From the NCBI GenBank assembly GCA_963575645.1, contig OY754469.1, positions 20,168,001 to 20,232,000 of the forward strand: DNA of 64,000 nt, in the 5' to 3' direction. The notes below the pieces were generated by a model, which made no database searches, had not been told where the DNA came from, and saw only the letters and a list, made by a program, of their open reading frames with translations. The stretch is from Xanthostigma xanthostigma. Lineage: Eukaryota; Arthropoda; Insecta; Raphidioptera; Raphidiidae. Position 1 is the first letter of the stretch, and each line of letters starts with the position of its first letter. Positions 28,101 to 43,100 of this stretch are shown here, piece after piece. The translations under genes were made by a program, and so were the position numbers.

Positions 28101-31100
28101 ACCTTGCCTTTGTCATCATTATTATCGTTTTTTATTTTTCTATACTAATATAAAGAGGTAAAGTTTGTATGTTTAGATGTAGGAGGTAATCTCCGGAACT
28201 ACTTATCCAATTTAAAAATTTTTTTCACCAATATTTAGAATGGACCTTCATAATGGACATAAGCTATTTATTATCGCTTTAAAATAAAAACGATTTTCGT
28301 GGAGACCAAGTTTGCAACGTTAGTCGACGAAAAACGGTGGCAATCTACAAATTCGGACTAAGCCGCTGGTTATTAATATACTATGTTCAAAACTGCTTAG
28401 TTTTATTATATGTTTTTTGAGACCGCTATAATCATGTGGTGTATTGCGCATATAGGAGGTTCCATGATAATTATGACAGTTGATGATTTTAAATTAAAAA
28501 ATTGAAAGTAGAATTATTATGAATCCAAGTAGAGAAACGTTGAAATTAAGAGAGTTATTAACGGGATAATTATAACATTGAGAGGAGAATGGTTTTCAAT
28601 ATATAAAAAATGCCGCTTGAAACTATTGATTTGTGGCAATTATTTAAGATCCTGTCACTTGATACAGTTATAACTTATAATAATTTTATTACACTTCCAA
28701 GGCTATTTAATTCCGCGTAACGAATAATCGTACACATCATTCAGATTTCAGGGTGATCTATAGTTCCCGGGCATAATTAAGCAGATTATAATTGGGGGAG
28801 TCTATGATAATGAATAGATAATACATTTTAAATAGTATGATTTAGATCTTAACTTTAAATGTTATTATTAAATAGCATTAAAATATGTAAAATTATTGAA
28901 GACTTGGAATAATAACCACTGATTTTGTGATAATATTTGAATTTTAAATAAGAATCTCAAAATAATTTTAACGGAAAGAACAATACAAAAAAAGAATATT
29001 ACGCCGAAATAAGAGTTAAAATAGTGATTTGAAAACGAATTTTCTGTTTATAGAAAAAGAACGAAGGAAAATGACGCTGATTAAAAATATTGTGTGAAAT
29101 GATTTACCTATTCGGTAGTATCGCGTTAGATTTTGTAATGGTACTATTTTTTTTTTTTTTTTTAATAAAAAATTACATTTATTACATCCATTTTTCAGAC
29201 ATCCGTAGAGGTTTTTTCTGTACATTCATCTTGGTATAAATAAGTATATTAAGTCTTAACTTTTTAAATGACAAGTTATTGTGTCATTTTTGACAGATGC
29301 AATTTTTAAAATCGCCAAAGTCTAATTTATAACAAACATTGTCCAAGGAAAGTTGATTTTCAAAAAATCATTAATTTCAACTAAACAGTATCTAAAGTAA
29401 CCAGATTTGGTTCCTCATACTAAAAATAATCAATAATCATTAATTTTAACTAAAGCAGTGCGAAGATAATGAAAAACTAGACATGTGAAAATAAGGTTTT
29501 AAATATAGTATTTTTATATTATAAAAATCTTGCACTTTTTTATCATACCGGTTCTCGATTTTCACAGATCATTAAATTTTAATTACTGGGTACGTGTGTT
29601 CTTGATACGCATAGATTCTAATATTTTATCGTTCCAACTTCTTGTAAAATAATCAGTTGTAGCTGTTGCACTGTTAATTAACCTCAAATATAAATTCGTG
29701 GTCAATATACAAATAAATAGACTGGGTACTTGATTCAAGGAGGTCCTAAAACTACTTTCATTTTTATTAATTTATACACATCGGAAGTAATTGAACTGAT
29801 TTGTCATTAAAACACATACTCATATTCTTAAAGGTTCTCGAAATGTGACAACCAGTTTTTATGTTGTCTGTACATTCACCTGTTTATTGTTAACCCTTTT
29901 ACTTGCACTAGTCCACGCGTTTATTAAAGGGTTAAAAATAAGCAGGTGAATGGATAGCATAAAAAACTGGTTGACTTATTAATATGTCACTTCAACAATA
30001 GAATGCGCGCAGATTAGTAAAACCCTAAAAATAATCTTCTGTAATATGAATTTTCTGTACGTTAATACCTAAAATTGTAATATGCACTAATTAATGTTTC
30101 TGATGCTTCTTAATTTTGGGTTAATATTTGATGTTCGTTGTTTATTTACTTTTCAGAAAAAGACTTGACGTATTATTTTTAGACTATAATAATATAGATA
30201 CTATTCGTGCTATGGTATTTTTATTTATATAATAATATCTTGACTCAACCGTCAATTTATATTTATGACATATTATTATATACACGAAAAATCTTAAATT
30301 GTTCTTTTAATGATCACATACATACCGCCAAAAATTTGGGATTTTAAGAGGAAATCGAACAGCTTAGAATTATTTTTGTTTTGACCGTAAGGACTCCAAA
30401 AAACATACCTTCCCTGTAAAAATATGAAAAGCCATTGAGAAACTTTTTAAAGAAAGAAATTTCATTATAATGAGTTTTAAAAAAATGACGTATTGGGTAT
30501 ATGACTTCTTTTATATAAAATTATTTGAAAAATGGAAATTTTATTTACAAAATCATATCATTAAATATTACTATACATATAAAGTAACTTTAAAGCAGAA
30601 AAAGGACGTTAAAACAATATTTGAAGTTTTGCGAACCCGCCAATTTCGTAAATGACGTCAAAAGGCTGCGATACTGTGTATTCATAGCCGCATAATGCTT
30701 AATGTCTTTCTTTGTTTCTGGCATTATTATTAAGTTTATAAAAATTCAGTACCTTAATAACGAATTTACTTTGATAGGTACTTACCATGTACCTACTCAA
30801 CATTCTTTTGCTTGTACGTAGACTGCAGACAAATGACGTGACGCCTTGTTCAATAGGTGGTCAATTTTTTATTAACTTGCGTATTGATATTTTTAAAAGC
30901 GAAAAAATATGGGTACATTATTTTTCCTCAAAATTTTTTTTCAATAGTCAGTGAAAAATGAGACAATACACAATTAAAAATTGTATAAAATAAGTTTGAC
31001 CCTGCAGGCCATCCCTGAAAATTCCCGCTATTTTCAAAATGCTGAAAAATGTATAAAATATAGCAAGAAGTTTATTTTTTAGCTCTTGGAGCTCAAAGAG

Positions 31101-34100
31101 AACTCTTTCTTATTAATTATTGCTCACGATATCTCGTGAACAAATGAACCGATTTTGATGTGGTTTGCGGCAATCGACGCAGTTTTTGACGTGATAACGT
31201 CTTATAAATTGATGAAACACCGGCTGCATGCACGAAAAAGTGTAACGTTCCGAAAAGTGTAACGATCCGAAAAGTGTAACGTTCCGCCTGTAAATGTATT
31301 TATAAATATATATATTCGAGCGGAATACGTTATCACGTAAAACTATCGTCCGTAAACCGACTTTACAGACAACCAATTTTTTTTTAACCTAAGAAAGTAA
31401 TTTATTACAAAAAAATCGATCTGATAAGAATTTTACGATTAATTTTAAAGAAACACTTTGATATGAATTTTCCATTCACGATATATCGTGAACAAATGAA
31501 CTGATTTTGTTGCGGTTTGCGGCAATCGACGCAATTTTTTTAACCTGAGAAAATATTTTTTTACAAAAAAATTGATCTGGTAAGAATTTTACGAGTAATT
31601 TTAAAGAAACACTTTTTTACGAATTTTCCGTTCACGACATCTCTTGAACAAATGAACCGATTTTGATGCGGTTTGCGACAATCAAGGCAGTGTTTTGAGG
31701 AGAAGCGCTGATTAGATTTTGGAAATAATCGGTTTAGTAGTTTAGAAAATATTAAAAAAAAACAAATTTCTAAAAAAATTTGAAACTTGTATTTTTGAGA
31801 TTTCTCAAAATCTAGGCCGAATCATTACAAATTTTCAGGATATCTAAGTTTAGCATAGTCATGTCAAATGCCGCAGACCGCGATTCAATCGGAAACTCCG
31901 TTTAAACGATATAAGAGTTAACAATGAACACTTTCATTGTTACAACGTAACTTTTAATGTCGATGGATAGAAATTATTATAATTACTTATTTGAAATTTG
32001 AAAATATTTAAGGCCAATTAGTGAGCTAATTTTCTAATGTGAATGTTGGGATTTGTAGGGTTGTATAAATGTAGGTACATCTGAATTAGACTGAATTACT
32101 AATTTGTACGTGCTTCATAGCACCGAATTTCTTAATAAAAGGAACATCTTTAAAAAGCGAAAAAATGTAGTAGTCATTCGTAAGATTGAGCTCGTAATGA
32201 AATAATGTCATTATTGCAATTATATCATGAGTGTATATGTACAATAATTAGATTAATAATTATCTATTTTTTCTCGCGGAAGTCATTTGTATTTTTTAGC
32301 CAAGTTTTTTTCTCTCATCATATCCACCTACTTATTTTTTGCAGATTTAAATGAATTTGTAATACGACCTTGTTATAATTATATTTGAATTAATTTACGT
32401 TTTTTTGTTTTGTTTTATTGACATGCGTACATGAATAATGATAATAATATAGATTATAATTACTATTAGTTATTGCTGCTAATAAATATATACATTTTTC
32501 ATGAAAAATTCATTTTTAAAATATTATTTTATTGAATTATCCTTTGTAACTAGATATCCTATATATGTGATTTGTATTATTGGTGTGATTGAGTATGAAT
32601 GATTCATTTGTTCAAAAATTGATTTATAGTTATATTATGTGTACATTTCTACTTCTCTTTAAAAATAGTGAATTTTTAATTTTAAATATTTACTAGACAA
32701 GTTATCAATTTTGCACCAAATTAGCATAATTTGGAAATAACATTTTTCGAAAAACTGTTTTCGGTTTCATTTGTTTAAAAGAAAATCGTCTATGGATATG
32801 GAAAACGATCTTAGGATTTTCCGATAACCAAACGACTAGTGTACCACAAGTAATAATTGTGAAAAGTGAATTTTCATTTATATTAATCATGAAGTTGGAT
32901 TGACAAAATGTCTTTAACAAGAATAACAAGAAAAAATCGTAATATAGGGGTACCTAGTGAAACACCGAATGACTTGAAAAATCTACCTACCAACAAATTT
33001 AAAAAAAGAACTTAAAACAAACTTCCTCAACTAAGTAAATCACATTTCAACATTAATTGTATCTGACGCTGTTTAAAATATGTGAATAACTTTATTATTT
33101 GTAAATTACGCGCGTAACAGATACGCAGAACTAGAAGGTATTTGCGAATGTTCAGATTGTAGGTACGTAGTCTTGTAGACACACTGACGTCATAGTGGTC
33201 ACAATTTATTGGGTAATTCCGTCTTTTAAGTGTACCGGTTTAAAAGAATTCCTGATTTTACGCAATATTGTATTGTCGGCTTAGTCATTTTCTACGGAAA
33301 TTATATGTGTATCAGTATTTATGAATTTTGTCAGGAAAATCATTAAAAAGTAGAAAATTTTACTCTATTCAAAGAACATAAAATAATCAATGTTGTTAAC
33401 TTGGTTTGCCAATAACATTAATTATTTTGTTTTTATACAAAGAAAAATCGCCATATCTGACTGTATTCCCTGTTAATTGATTGAGCGATGTTGCGTAATG
33501 GCGAGAGCACTATATATAGAGTCGTATTCGGAAGGTACTGAGTTCGAATCCCAGCGTAGGCAGATGTGGATGGCACTTTTTCCTACTGACTCATGCCGAG
33601 AAACGGTAATTCCTGTACTGGCTATCTTGTTGATGTTTTCTATGGTAAAATTCCAGATAAAAATTGAGATGGCCATAATAATGTTCACAAAAATGTAGTT
33701 GATGCATAGAGAATAAAAATTGTTACTTTGCTAATTTTTAAGATCGAAACAACGATCATTAAAGCCCTTGAAATATATACATACTTAGACTCATTACACA
33801 AATTTTCATGGTACATCAAAAATTAATTTCTTATCATATTGTTTTTTTATTTTTTATGTTTTACTTTCGAAAAGTGCGCCATAAAAAGCGAAAATTCTTC
33901 TTTCTTCGTTTACTTTTCTATCCTACTCTAATCATTTTTGCCCTCCATACGCTTGCTTTAAAATATCCTTCATACTTTAAAATTTACCCTTTTGCGACAG
34001 TGGCGATCCCCTAATTTAACGCTTTTTGACGGACACTTTTTCGTACACAGAGATGGTTCTCCTTAACCTCTACCCTCCATAACTTTGACTGAGACTGTGC

Positions 34101-37100
34101 AGTGTTGGACATCATGTAAAATGAACTACAATATTTAAGGGATAGGGATGAGCCTTCCAGAAATATCTATAGGGTTTTTAGCAAATACAAATTTAATAAC
34201 TCTTTTAGCCTGATATTTCGATTTTACTTTGAAGTAACAACTTTAGCAAATTAATATAAAAATAACATTTGAAAAATTGATTTTTTAATGTTTTTTATTT
34301 TATTTTTTTCAGAGTGTCTTTATCGATTCCATTAAAAGTCGACAGCGAAGGACGTTTTGTTCCGGACCAATGCAGAATGTTTGCTGTGAATTATACCGAT
34401 TTACTGGCAAAAGGAATCGCTCATGCTGACCCCACTTGGCCAATAGTTCCATGCAAGCATGGCTGGGAATTTAATTACACAGAGATTCCATATTCAACTA
34501 TCGCATCAGAGGTTAGTCAGACATTTGTTAAAATAATTGTTGTAACAACAAATTATAATAATTAACTTGCAGTTAGAGATTTTGCTTTAACACCAGGATA
34601 CATCCTTATAATGAGAAAAGATTAAGACGTACTTCTTACTTTATATTCTATTTTTATGAAATTTACGTAAAAAATAGAATTTAATGTTTGTTGTCACGAC
34701 TTTCTATGATTAGAAAAATTTATATTTGAAAATAACGAGACTTTTCTCTTTCTCATGTAAAAAAAAAAAAATAAAACGGAAGTTTTATAGTTGACTCTTG
34801 AGTTTTTTTTCTATATTACTCTGAAACTGAAATGAGTAACTTATTTTCGGATATACTGACATAATAGTGTTTTCCTGGGAGTATTTATTCTATTTATTTA
34901 TTAAAAACAATCCGTTAAACACAAACCCAACCATATAAACGTTCCTTAAAATTTATAAATTACAAAACTGCATATAACTTTGTAATGATAATTTATTATG
35001 TTTGCCGTTTTATGTATTAATTATTGTAATAAATTAATCGTGATTCATAATCTTACGACATGGACGTATCAATTAATATCTATTATAATGGCATAAATAA
35101 CGAATAATATATTTTGAAATTCATTATAACAACATTTTTTATTCCTTTTCTTCGCAGCTGGAGTGGGTTTGCGACAAGGCAGCATTACCGTCAGTCACCA
35201 CAGCGGTGTTTTTCGGCGGTGCAATTCTTGGTGGTTTGGTATTTGGATGGTTAGCCGATCGTCATGGTCGAATCCCAGCTCTGGTCGGCACGAATTTGGT
35301 TGGATTCTGTGCCGGAATATTAACTGCGTTCGTCAATAGCTTTTGGGCATTTTGCGTGTGCAGATTCTTGGTTGGAATGGCATTTGATAACTGTTTCACT
35401 ATGATGTACATTTTGGGTAAGTTTGGATATAATTTAATAGTATGTACATTTTGTTCCAAAAAGTGGTTCTTCATTAAAAAAAAACATCTTCTGATTTATT
35501 CATAGATAAATGTTACGCTCTTCGCATTCGCTACTATATTTATTATAGGTATTTTAAGACTTTTTCCATGTTTGTTAAAGGAAACTTCTAACGCTTCTAT
35601 TATTATTATACTTAGGGCTTCCATAATAGATTTCCCACATTTTGCAATTTCGGAATTTCGTACAACATTTTTAAAAACATAACGTAAACATGTGTCAATT
35701 TTGGAATTGGAGAAATGAATATCGGAAATCCGAAATTAATGAAAAAGTATCAAAAATGAAATATGAGCATATTTTCCCTTAAATAAAAAAATAAAGAATA
35801 GTTACTTTTTACTACAACAGTTTTATTAGCGGATGTACATTTCGGGAGCTATGCTCTCATCTTCAGCAAACACTAAACTGAAGATGAGAGAATAGCTCCC
35901 GAATGTACATCCGCTAATAAAACTGTTGTGGTACGAAGTAATTATTCTTTATTTTTTTTTTGACGTGATAACGTCTTATAAATTGATGAATCACCGATCT
36001 TATAAATTGATAAAACACCGGCTGCATGCACGAAAAAGTGTAACGTTCCTAAAATCCTAACGTTCCTAACGTTCGTAACGCGTAACGTTCCGCCTGACCT
36101 TGTGCGTGCTTTTTGCTAATTTCTCGCTCAATTTAAATCAGATCGGTTTGAAACTAGTCTTAAACGAAAGAGGAGAACATTTTACATAGATTTCGTATAA
36201 CAGAATTTGCCTAAACAGTTTTTTTATACAAATTTATATAGAAAAATTGCTGTATAAATGCAATGTTGTCTAATGCATGGCGCGACGCGGTCGGTCGTCT
36301 TTGTTTGCCGTACATGGAAATTAGAAGAAAACGTATGTCTTGTCTTAACATGAAAACGGCTGCATTTCTAATGTTTAATACAATTTTTTGACATTAGTAT
36401 TTTGTGAAATGCAACGCCTTCTAAGTTAAGTATTGGAATAACTAATTATTATTAGAACATAATACTTTGACAGTTGCAAACGTCACTTTTGACATTTCTT
36501 ATCATTCCGACACCAAGGATAAGCGGATTGAAACCAAATTTTGGGAGGTTTAGGTTATGTATTACGGAATACGTTATCACGTAAAACTATCGTCCGTAAA
36601 CCGACTTTACAGACAACCAATTTTTTTTTGTTTCAATCACAGTGCTCTTAATATATTTTGTATATATTTTCCCTTAATTTACGGAACAAGAAGAGAATTT
36701 TTTACCAATTGATGATCTCTTTAGAGTTATAGTGTGTAAATTTTTTAACAGGTTTTTAATAGCTTCACTTGTATGTTGTACGTATGTAAAAAATCTTGCA
36801 TCTTTATTTTCATCCTCTTCCAATGTCGATAAAATATCAACATATCGATTAAATAGTGTTGTAGTAGCGACGGCGGCAATCAAACATATTTTATGCACAG
36901 AATAGAAATCTTGTACATTAACTAAGACTAGATCAAGTGCATTACATGTTGGCAGCAGTTGAAGTGCAACAAACAGAGGCGGCTCGTCCTTTGTAGCAAT
37001 ATTTATAATTTCGATTTTTTATACAGGGGACACCTCCTTTTGCGCGGAGGTTTAGTTCCATCATCTTCTTGAAACCGTGGATAGTAGCAAATCACTTTAA

Positions 37101-40100
37101 CATCAATTTTTAATTGTATTACAATAAATAAACAATCGCTTATAAGTATGCGTGTTTACTGTTTGAACTGGAGCTGAATAGTTCGCGCGCTTTTTCCAAA
37201 ACACGAATACAGTAGAGCCTCGATAATCCGAACTACCAAAAAACAAACCCTGTTCGGACTGGCGGGGCGTTCGGATTATAGTATGTTAGTATGTTATGGC
37301 ACACTTTTCAGCTATAGTTAAAGTTTTATGTTTGCGTTTCGGTGTAGGAACCATAAGATCAGCGGCCACGATAAGAGAGAGAGGGGGGCAGTCGGCAGTT
37401 CGGATTACAGCGGCGTTCGGATTAGCCTGAGTACGGATTATCGAGGCTCTACTGTAATTGAATCCACGGATACAGGAGGCGTACTGGATTTATATTTCAT
37501 TAAACTACTTGTGCATAAGATATAGTTAAAGTGCCCATCGACAAAAATTTTATTGACACATACTCTCCCCAAACTTTGTATATGGCTTCATTATGCCTAG
37601 TCTGACACCTATTTCCTCTATGACTTTTCTTGATTTTGGGGCGTTTTTCCTCTAAATTTTCCGACGACATGTAAAATGCATAGATATTGTTTGTTTTTTT
37701 AATTGGATAGCTTAAAAACTTCAACCAAAACGCTAAAATAATGTTCTCTGACAAATAATATTAACCATTTAAAATGCCTGGCACCTCGAATAAGTTCGAT
37801 ATATTCGAGGTGTCAGACATTTTAAATGGTTCATAATATTTGTCAGAGAACATTATTTTAGCGTTTTGGTTGAAGTTTTTAAGCTATCCAATTAAAAAAA
37901 CAAACTATATCTATAAATTTTTACATGTCGTCAAAACGACATCTTTCGGAAAATTTAGAGGGAAAACGCCCCAAAATCAAGAAAAGTCATAAAGGAAATA
38001 GGTGTCAGATTAGGCTTAATGAAGCCATATATAAAGTTTGGAGAGAGTATGTGTCAATAAACTCTGACTAATAATTTCTGAGGTTTATTCAAATTATGTT
38101 GCTCTCTTCTTACTATTCTGTCCGTCTGTCGTAGTTTACAAAATTATAACTGCTGAAACACAGAAACCGGCATATGTATTTTAGTGATCAAAGCAAAACA
38201 AATTCTATTTTTTTATATATATGACTTATATTTAAGAGGTTTCTGTACAAGGAAAAAGGTGTTAAATAATTAAAATTTTTTATTATAACCACTTTGCGAA
38301 ACCATTTTTCACTTAACTTTATATTCAAATTATTACCGAAACGTGGCCCGAGTTGTTAATTTCCCTGCAGAATTTTTCGGAATAGCCCAACGCTTACGTC
38401 ATTCAATAAAAAAATTGACAGGATTTTACACTACACACTACGGAAGTAAAACTGGTATAATTGTAATAAAGAAAAATTATAGACAGATCGAACGACAAGC
38501 TCGAACTTGGGACCTTTAGGTTACGAGACAACTGTTCTACCACAGCGCCAACTTGTCTTAATTTTCTGCAGTCAGGTTTTATAGAGTACGGTATCTCGTT
38601 ACATTTTCCATCTCATGAATCAATTTTACCCCACCGTGCCAAAAGAAATATTACTTCAAAAAACCGAAATACAGATGCGTAACCGGGATAAGGATAACAC
38701 TAGATATTTTCAGAATAGAATTATACATTTCCTAATCAACTGCAGATTGAAGTAAACAATTGACGTGTCGCATGTGCATTTATTTTCAAGGTGTGTAATT
38801 AACCGGATGAATGTTTTAATTACAGGAATTGCAGTAATATTGATTGGAAAAGACACTTGTTTCATTGTAACCTTGTACCATATTATATTGTATTTAAATT
38901 ATAACTACATACTCGGAAAATATTTTGTTCTTTTCTTTAATGATGTGGAAGGAAGCATGCATTTTTAACCTTCTGAATGAATATGAAAATAATACTCAGT
39001 TCTTACTTTAATTATGTTGACGGGATCGAGGACATCATTTTCACTTTTTATTTTTCTTTACGTGGTTTTTGTAAGAATAGGCCGAATGGAATTTTATCTC
39101 AGGGATTTTAGTGCAAGTATCCCATCGAACACCTTAAATTTAAAAGGTAAAATTGGTTTCAAAACACGTAAAAATCGTATTACGTCCGCCAGACTAATAA
39201 AAATTTATTAGTTGATATTATGAATTTTTAAATATGGCTAAACAATTATTTTACTTTTCAAAATACCTGCTTGAAATTTTAGTTTAGTCAATGAATGCTC
39301 ATAAGGGGCATCTAGATGGAAAAGTCGAAAGCAGAACATTTGACTTAGGAACTTTGTTTGGACTAGTTAGGAGATAAACATACTAAAAGTCCTTGCCCCT
39401 CTGAGGTACGCCCGAAGGGGGGGAGCACAAAGAAGGTCCCGTTTTTTGGTTTTTTGCTTTCATCTCGAAAACGGTACGTCGTACGAAATTTTGTTGTAAT
39501 ACATAATGAAAGCTGATAAAATTCTCTACAACTTTAGCTTTCACACTTTTTATCTATCTCCAATCTTTGCCTAGCTATGAGCTCCGAAAAATGGTCGATT
39601 TTCAAAAATGTGGTAAATTCTCTGTAGCACATTGTAACAATACGAATTTGTCAAAATCATTTCGTATCGCTCATCCAAACTATTAAAAACACCCACACAC
39701 TATTAAAAAATAACATAAGCTTTAACCTATTGAAGGCCCTGGGCACATTAGGATTATGGGGCCCCTATGACCTTAACAGAGCACTATTTTGTTAGAATAG
39801 ACAAAGAAAATAGATAAACAAGGTTCTAGATTCTAAGTCGAGGAATGTGATATAAAATGCATATATTTAAAAGGATCACGTTCCCAATTTTAACATGAAG
39901 GACACAAAAAAAAATAAGTATATGAAAAATAGTTCACTGATGATTTTTGTTTAAAACAGTTTGGGTACTTAGTATACCATTAAACTAGGGGGTCCCTATC
40001 GATCGAGGGGCCCTGGGCACGTGCCAGAGTGCCCAGTGGGAAAGAGGGCCCTGTGTGGAGGTACTCCCAGCTTATGTTATTTTTTAATAGTGTGTGGGTG

Positions 40101-43100
40101 TTTTTAATAGTGTGGATGAGCGATACGAAATGATTTTGACAAATTCGTATTGTTACAATGTGCTACAGAGAATTTAACACATTTTTGAAAATCGACCATT
40201 TTTCGGAGCTCATAGCTAGGCAAAGATTGGAGATAGATAAAAAGTGTGAAAACTAAAGTTGTAGAGAATTTTATCAGCTTTCATTATGTATTCCAACAAA
40301 ATTTCGTACGACGTACCGTTTTCGAAATGAAAGCAAAATACCAAAAAACGGGACCTTCTTTGTGCTCCCCCCCTTCGGGCGTACCTCGGAGGGGTAAGGA
40401 CTTTTAGTATGTTTATCTCCTAACTAGTCCAAACAAAGTTCCTAAGTCAAATGTTCTGCTTTCGACTTTTCCATCTAGAATTATTCGTTGCTTAAGCTAT
40501 TTACGCAACTTTTGGTATATGTATAATGAACTATTATTGAAAACATTTGTCTAGCTAACAATCATATTATTATTATTTTTTATTAATATTATAAATGCGA
40601 ATGTAAGTTTGTTTGTTACGCTTTCACGCAAAAACTACTTAACCGATCATCATGAAACTTTGCACATACACTCTTGAAGGTATTAGAAGTAACATAGGAT
40701 ACTTTTTATTAAAAAAAAATAAAAATTTTTTACGAAAAATAAGAAAATTGTTTGTCAAAATATGTGCAATACCTCAACCCCTGATATGCATGTCAAAAGT
40801 CGATTTCCATCTCAATCGCGGGCGTAGCCGCGGGTAGCGGCTAGTTTTTAATAATTAACCTCTGACAGACCTTTTGTTATAAATCATTTTTATGGTTCCG
40901 TACATTAAAAGGAAAAAAGGAACCTTTATAGGATCACTTTGTTGTCCGTCTGTCTGTCTCTCAAGACTCTTGTGAATCAAAACCTATAGGGTACTTCCCG
41001 TTGATCTAGAATCATGAAATTTGGCAAGAAGCAATGTCTTACAGCACAAGTAAAGGGAAAAATCCGAAACCCGTTTTGCAGTTAGGTACATCACAAAAAA
41101 ATTAATAATGTTTTGAAACCGCAACAACGTGCTACGCACAGTAACAGTTCTAATATAAAACAAGCGTCCGCTACCGATGTGTTTATATAACGCAATATGA
41201 GAACTCTTGCGTACAACACGGTACGACAGCTAGAATACAAGATATAGTCTCGAGGTACAATACAATTCAGTAGTCCATCTGAACTCATTGCAATTACACG
41301 CTTGGTTGGCAAACTGACCGCGACATTTGTCAATGTATGGGGACAACAGTTTTCCAACAGCTAAGCGGGAAAGATCTTCGAGACTCGATTCCCTTGATGG
41401 ACGAACTATTTACATACCTTCAAGCTTGTACGGAACCCTCAGTCCGACTCGAACTTGACTGTTTTTTTTTATGAAAGTGCATTTCATAACACCTTATTTT
41501 TTGCCTTAAAATGAAGTTTGTCAAAAATTCATAAAAAATAACAATTAACAAATTTTTAATAGTCTGGCGGACGTAACTTGATTTTTACGTTTTGCGACCA
41601 TTTTGACTTTTTAAATTTGGGGTCTTTGATAATGGTTTGACGGGAGCTTGGATTATTTGTTTTAGAGAAAAATCTAAAAGTACCTACTTGCCAATTAACT
41701 TTTAAATTAGATACTTTTGTGGGAAATCTGTAATGGAAAAGTAAACACGTCACAAATTAATGCGCCACTCAGTTTTTACGTTATATTTTTAATATTGAAG
41801 AAATCAGCTGACTGGAAGCAGTTTTTGTTTTCTGATAAGCCCGGAATAAGCTTTGAAGTCAGCAGATGCTTGTAAACAAGTATGCAATTATCTCTTCAAG
41901 GGAACTGCAAAAATATTGCAGGCGGCAAATCTTCCAGACTTTACCCATATCGTTCAGGATCATGGTTTGAACTTCATCAGATAATCAAATAAGTTTCCAG
42001 TTCAATTATTTATATACCGCATATATTTATTCAATATATTGATTAAATGTGATAAACCTTAAATACCTTGATTTGATAAGCAGTTGTACGAATAAATAAA
42101 ATTATCAACCAATTTTTTCAGACTGTATATTGACAAAAAATTAAAAAATTATAATTCAATATCTCAATAAATGACCCTTCGGTCCAGATTTGGAAATATG
42201 TAATCTAAAAAATATAAAAATGAATTAGTATCTACTTATTTTACAATAGAATTAAGACTGATTTTTTAATATAATTTTTAACTAGTTTTCAAAAAGTATA
42301 TAAAAAAATTCAGTCTTAATTGTAAAATAAGTAGATAGTAATTCATTTTTATATTTTTTAGATTAGATATTTCTGAAGAAGATCCAAATCCGGACCAAAA
42401 CGTCATATATTCAGATATTGAATTATAATTTTGTAATTTTTTGTCAGTATAACAGGCTGAAAAAATTGGTTGATAATTTTATTTATTTGAAGATTTCTAT
42501 TCAGACGTTAATCTAAGATTTGATAAGCAGTTGCTTTAAAAAAATTAAAACAATTTTTAATTAATCAAATTATTCGCGTAAACTACAAACAGTTTAACCT
42601 TTATGCTAATAGTTCATCTCAACAATACTTAAGTTACGGCACTGATAATATACAGACGTGTAAACCTTTAAATGCATAATTAAACTGATTTTGACATACA
42701 TACGTTTGATTATTGGGTCCATTTCTGGCACGTGTTCTGTTTAGTATGTACAGTAAAATCTGCAAAAAAACAACGTTTATAAATATTTGTCATCGACGCG
42801 TGTTGAAGTTTTGAATGTGCAGCTGACGGTTGCTGTCTCGAATAATATACCGTTTTTTTCCAAATAGTGTTATTACTATTAATCTGAGAAAGTGACAATT
42901 CAGTTTTGAAAAGTCATCTTAGTATATCTTGATATACTGCGCTAATATTTGAATCGGTTAACATCAATTGTTAGTATCGAAATAGTTGGCAAAACCAAAA
43001 GTGCACATCTTCCACTGTATGTAAAAAAATATAAAATAAAAACAATTGAACAAGTGCCTATTTAATAAAATTAAAGAAAGATTAATAAATTTAAAGAAAT

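Noticed and set aside
33808-34014. 68-codon open frame before exon B
   Set aside because: Phe/Lys/Leu-rich AT-driven frame with no motif, no splice logic and no link to the transporter.
41091-41357. 88-codon Cys-rich frame on the - strand
   Set aside because: It lies inside a dispersed GGTTCCGTAC-bounded repeat and shows no signal peptide plus cysteine pattern of a known family.
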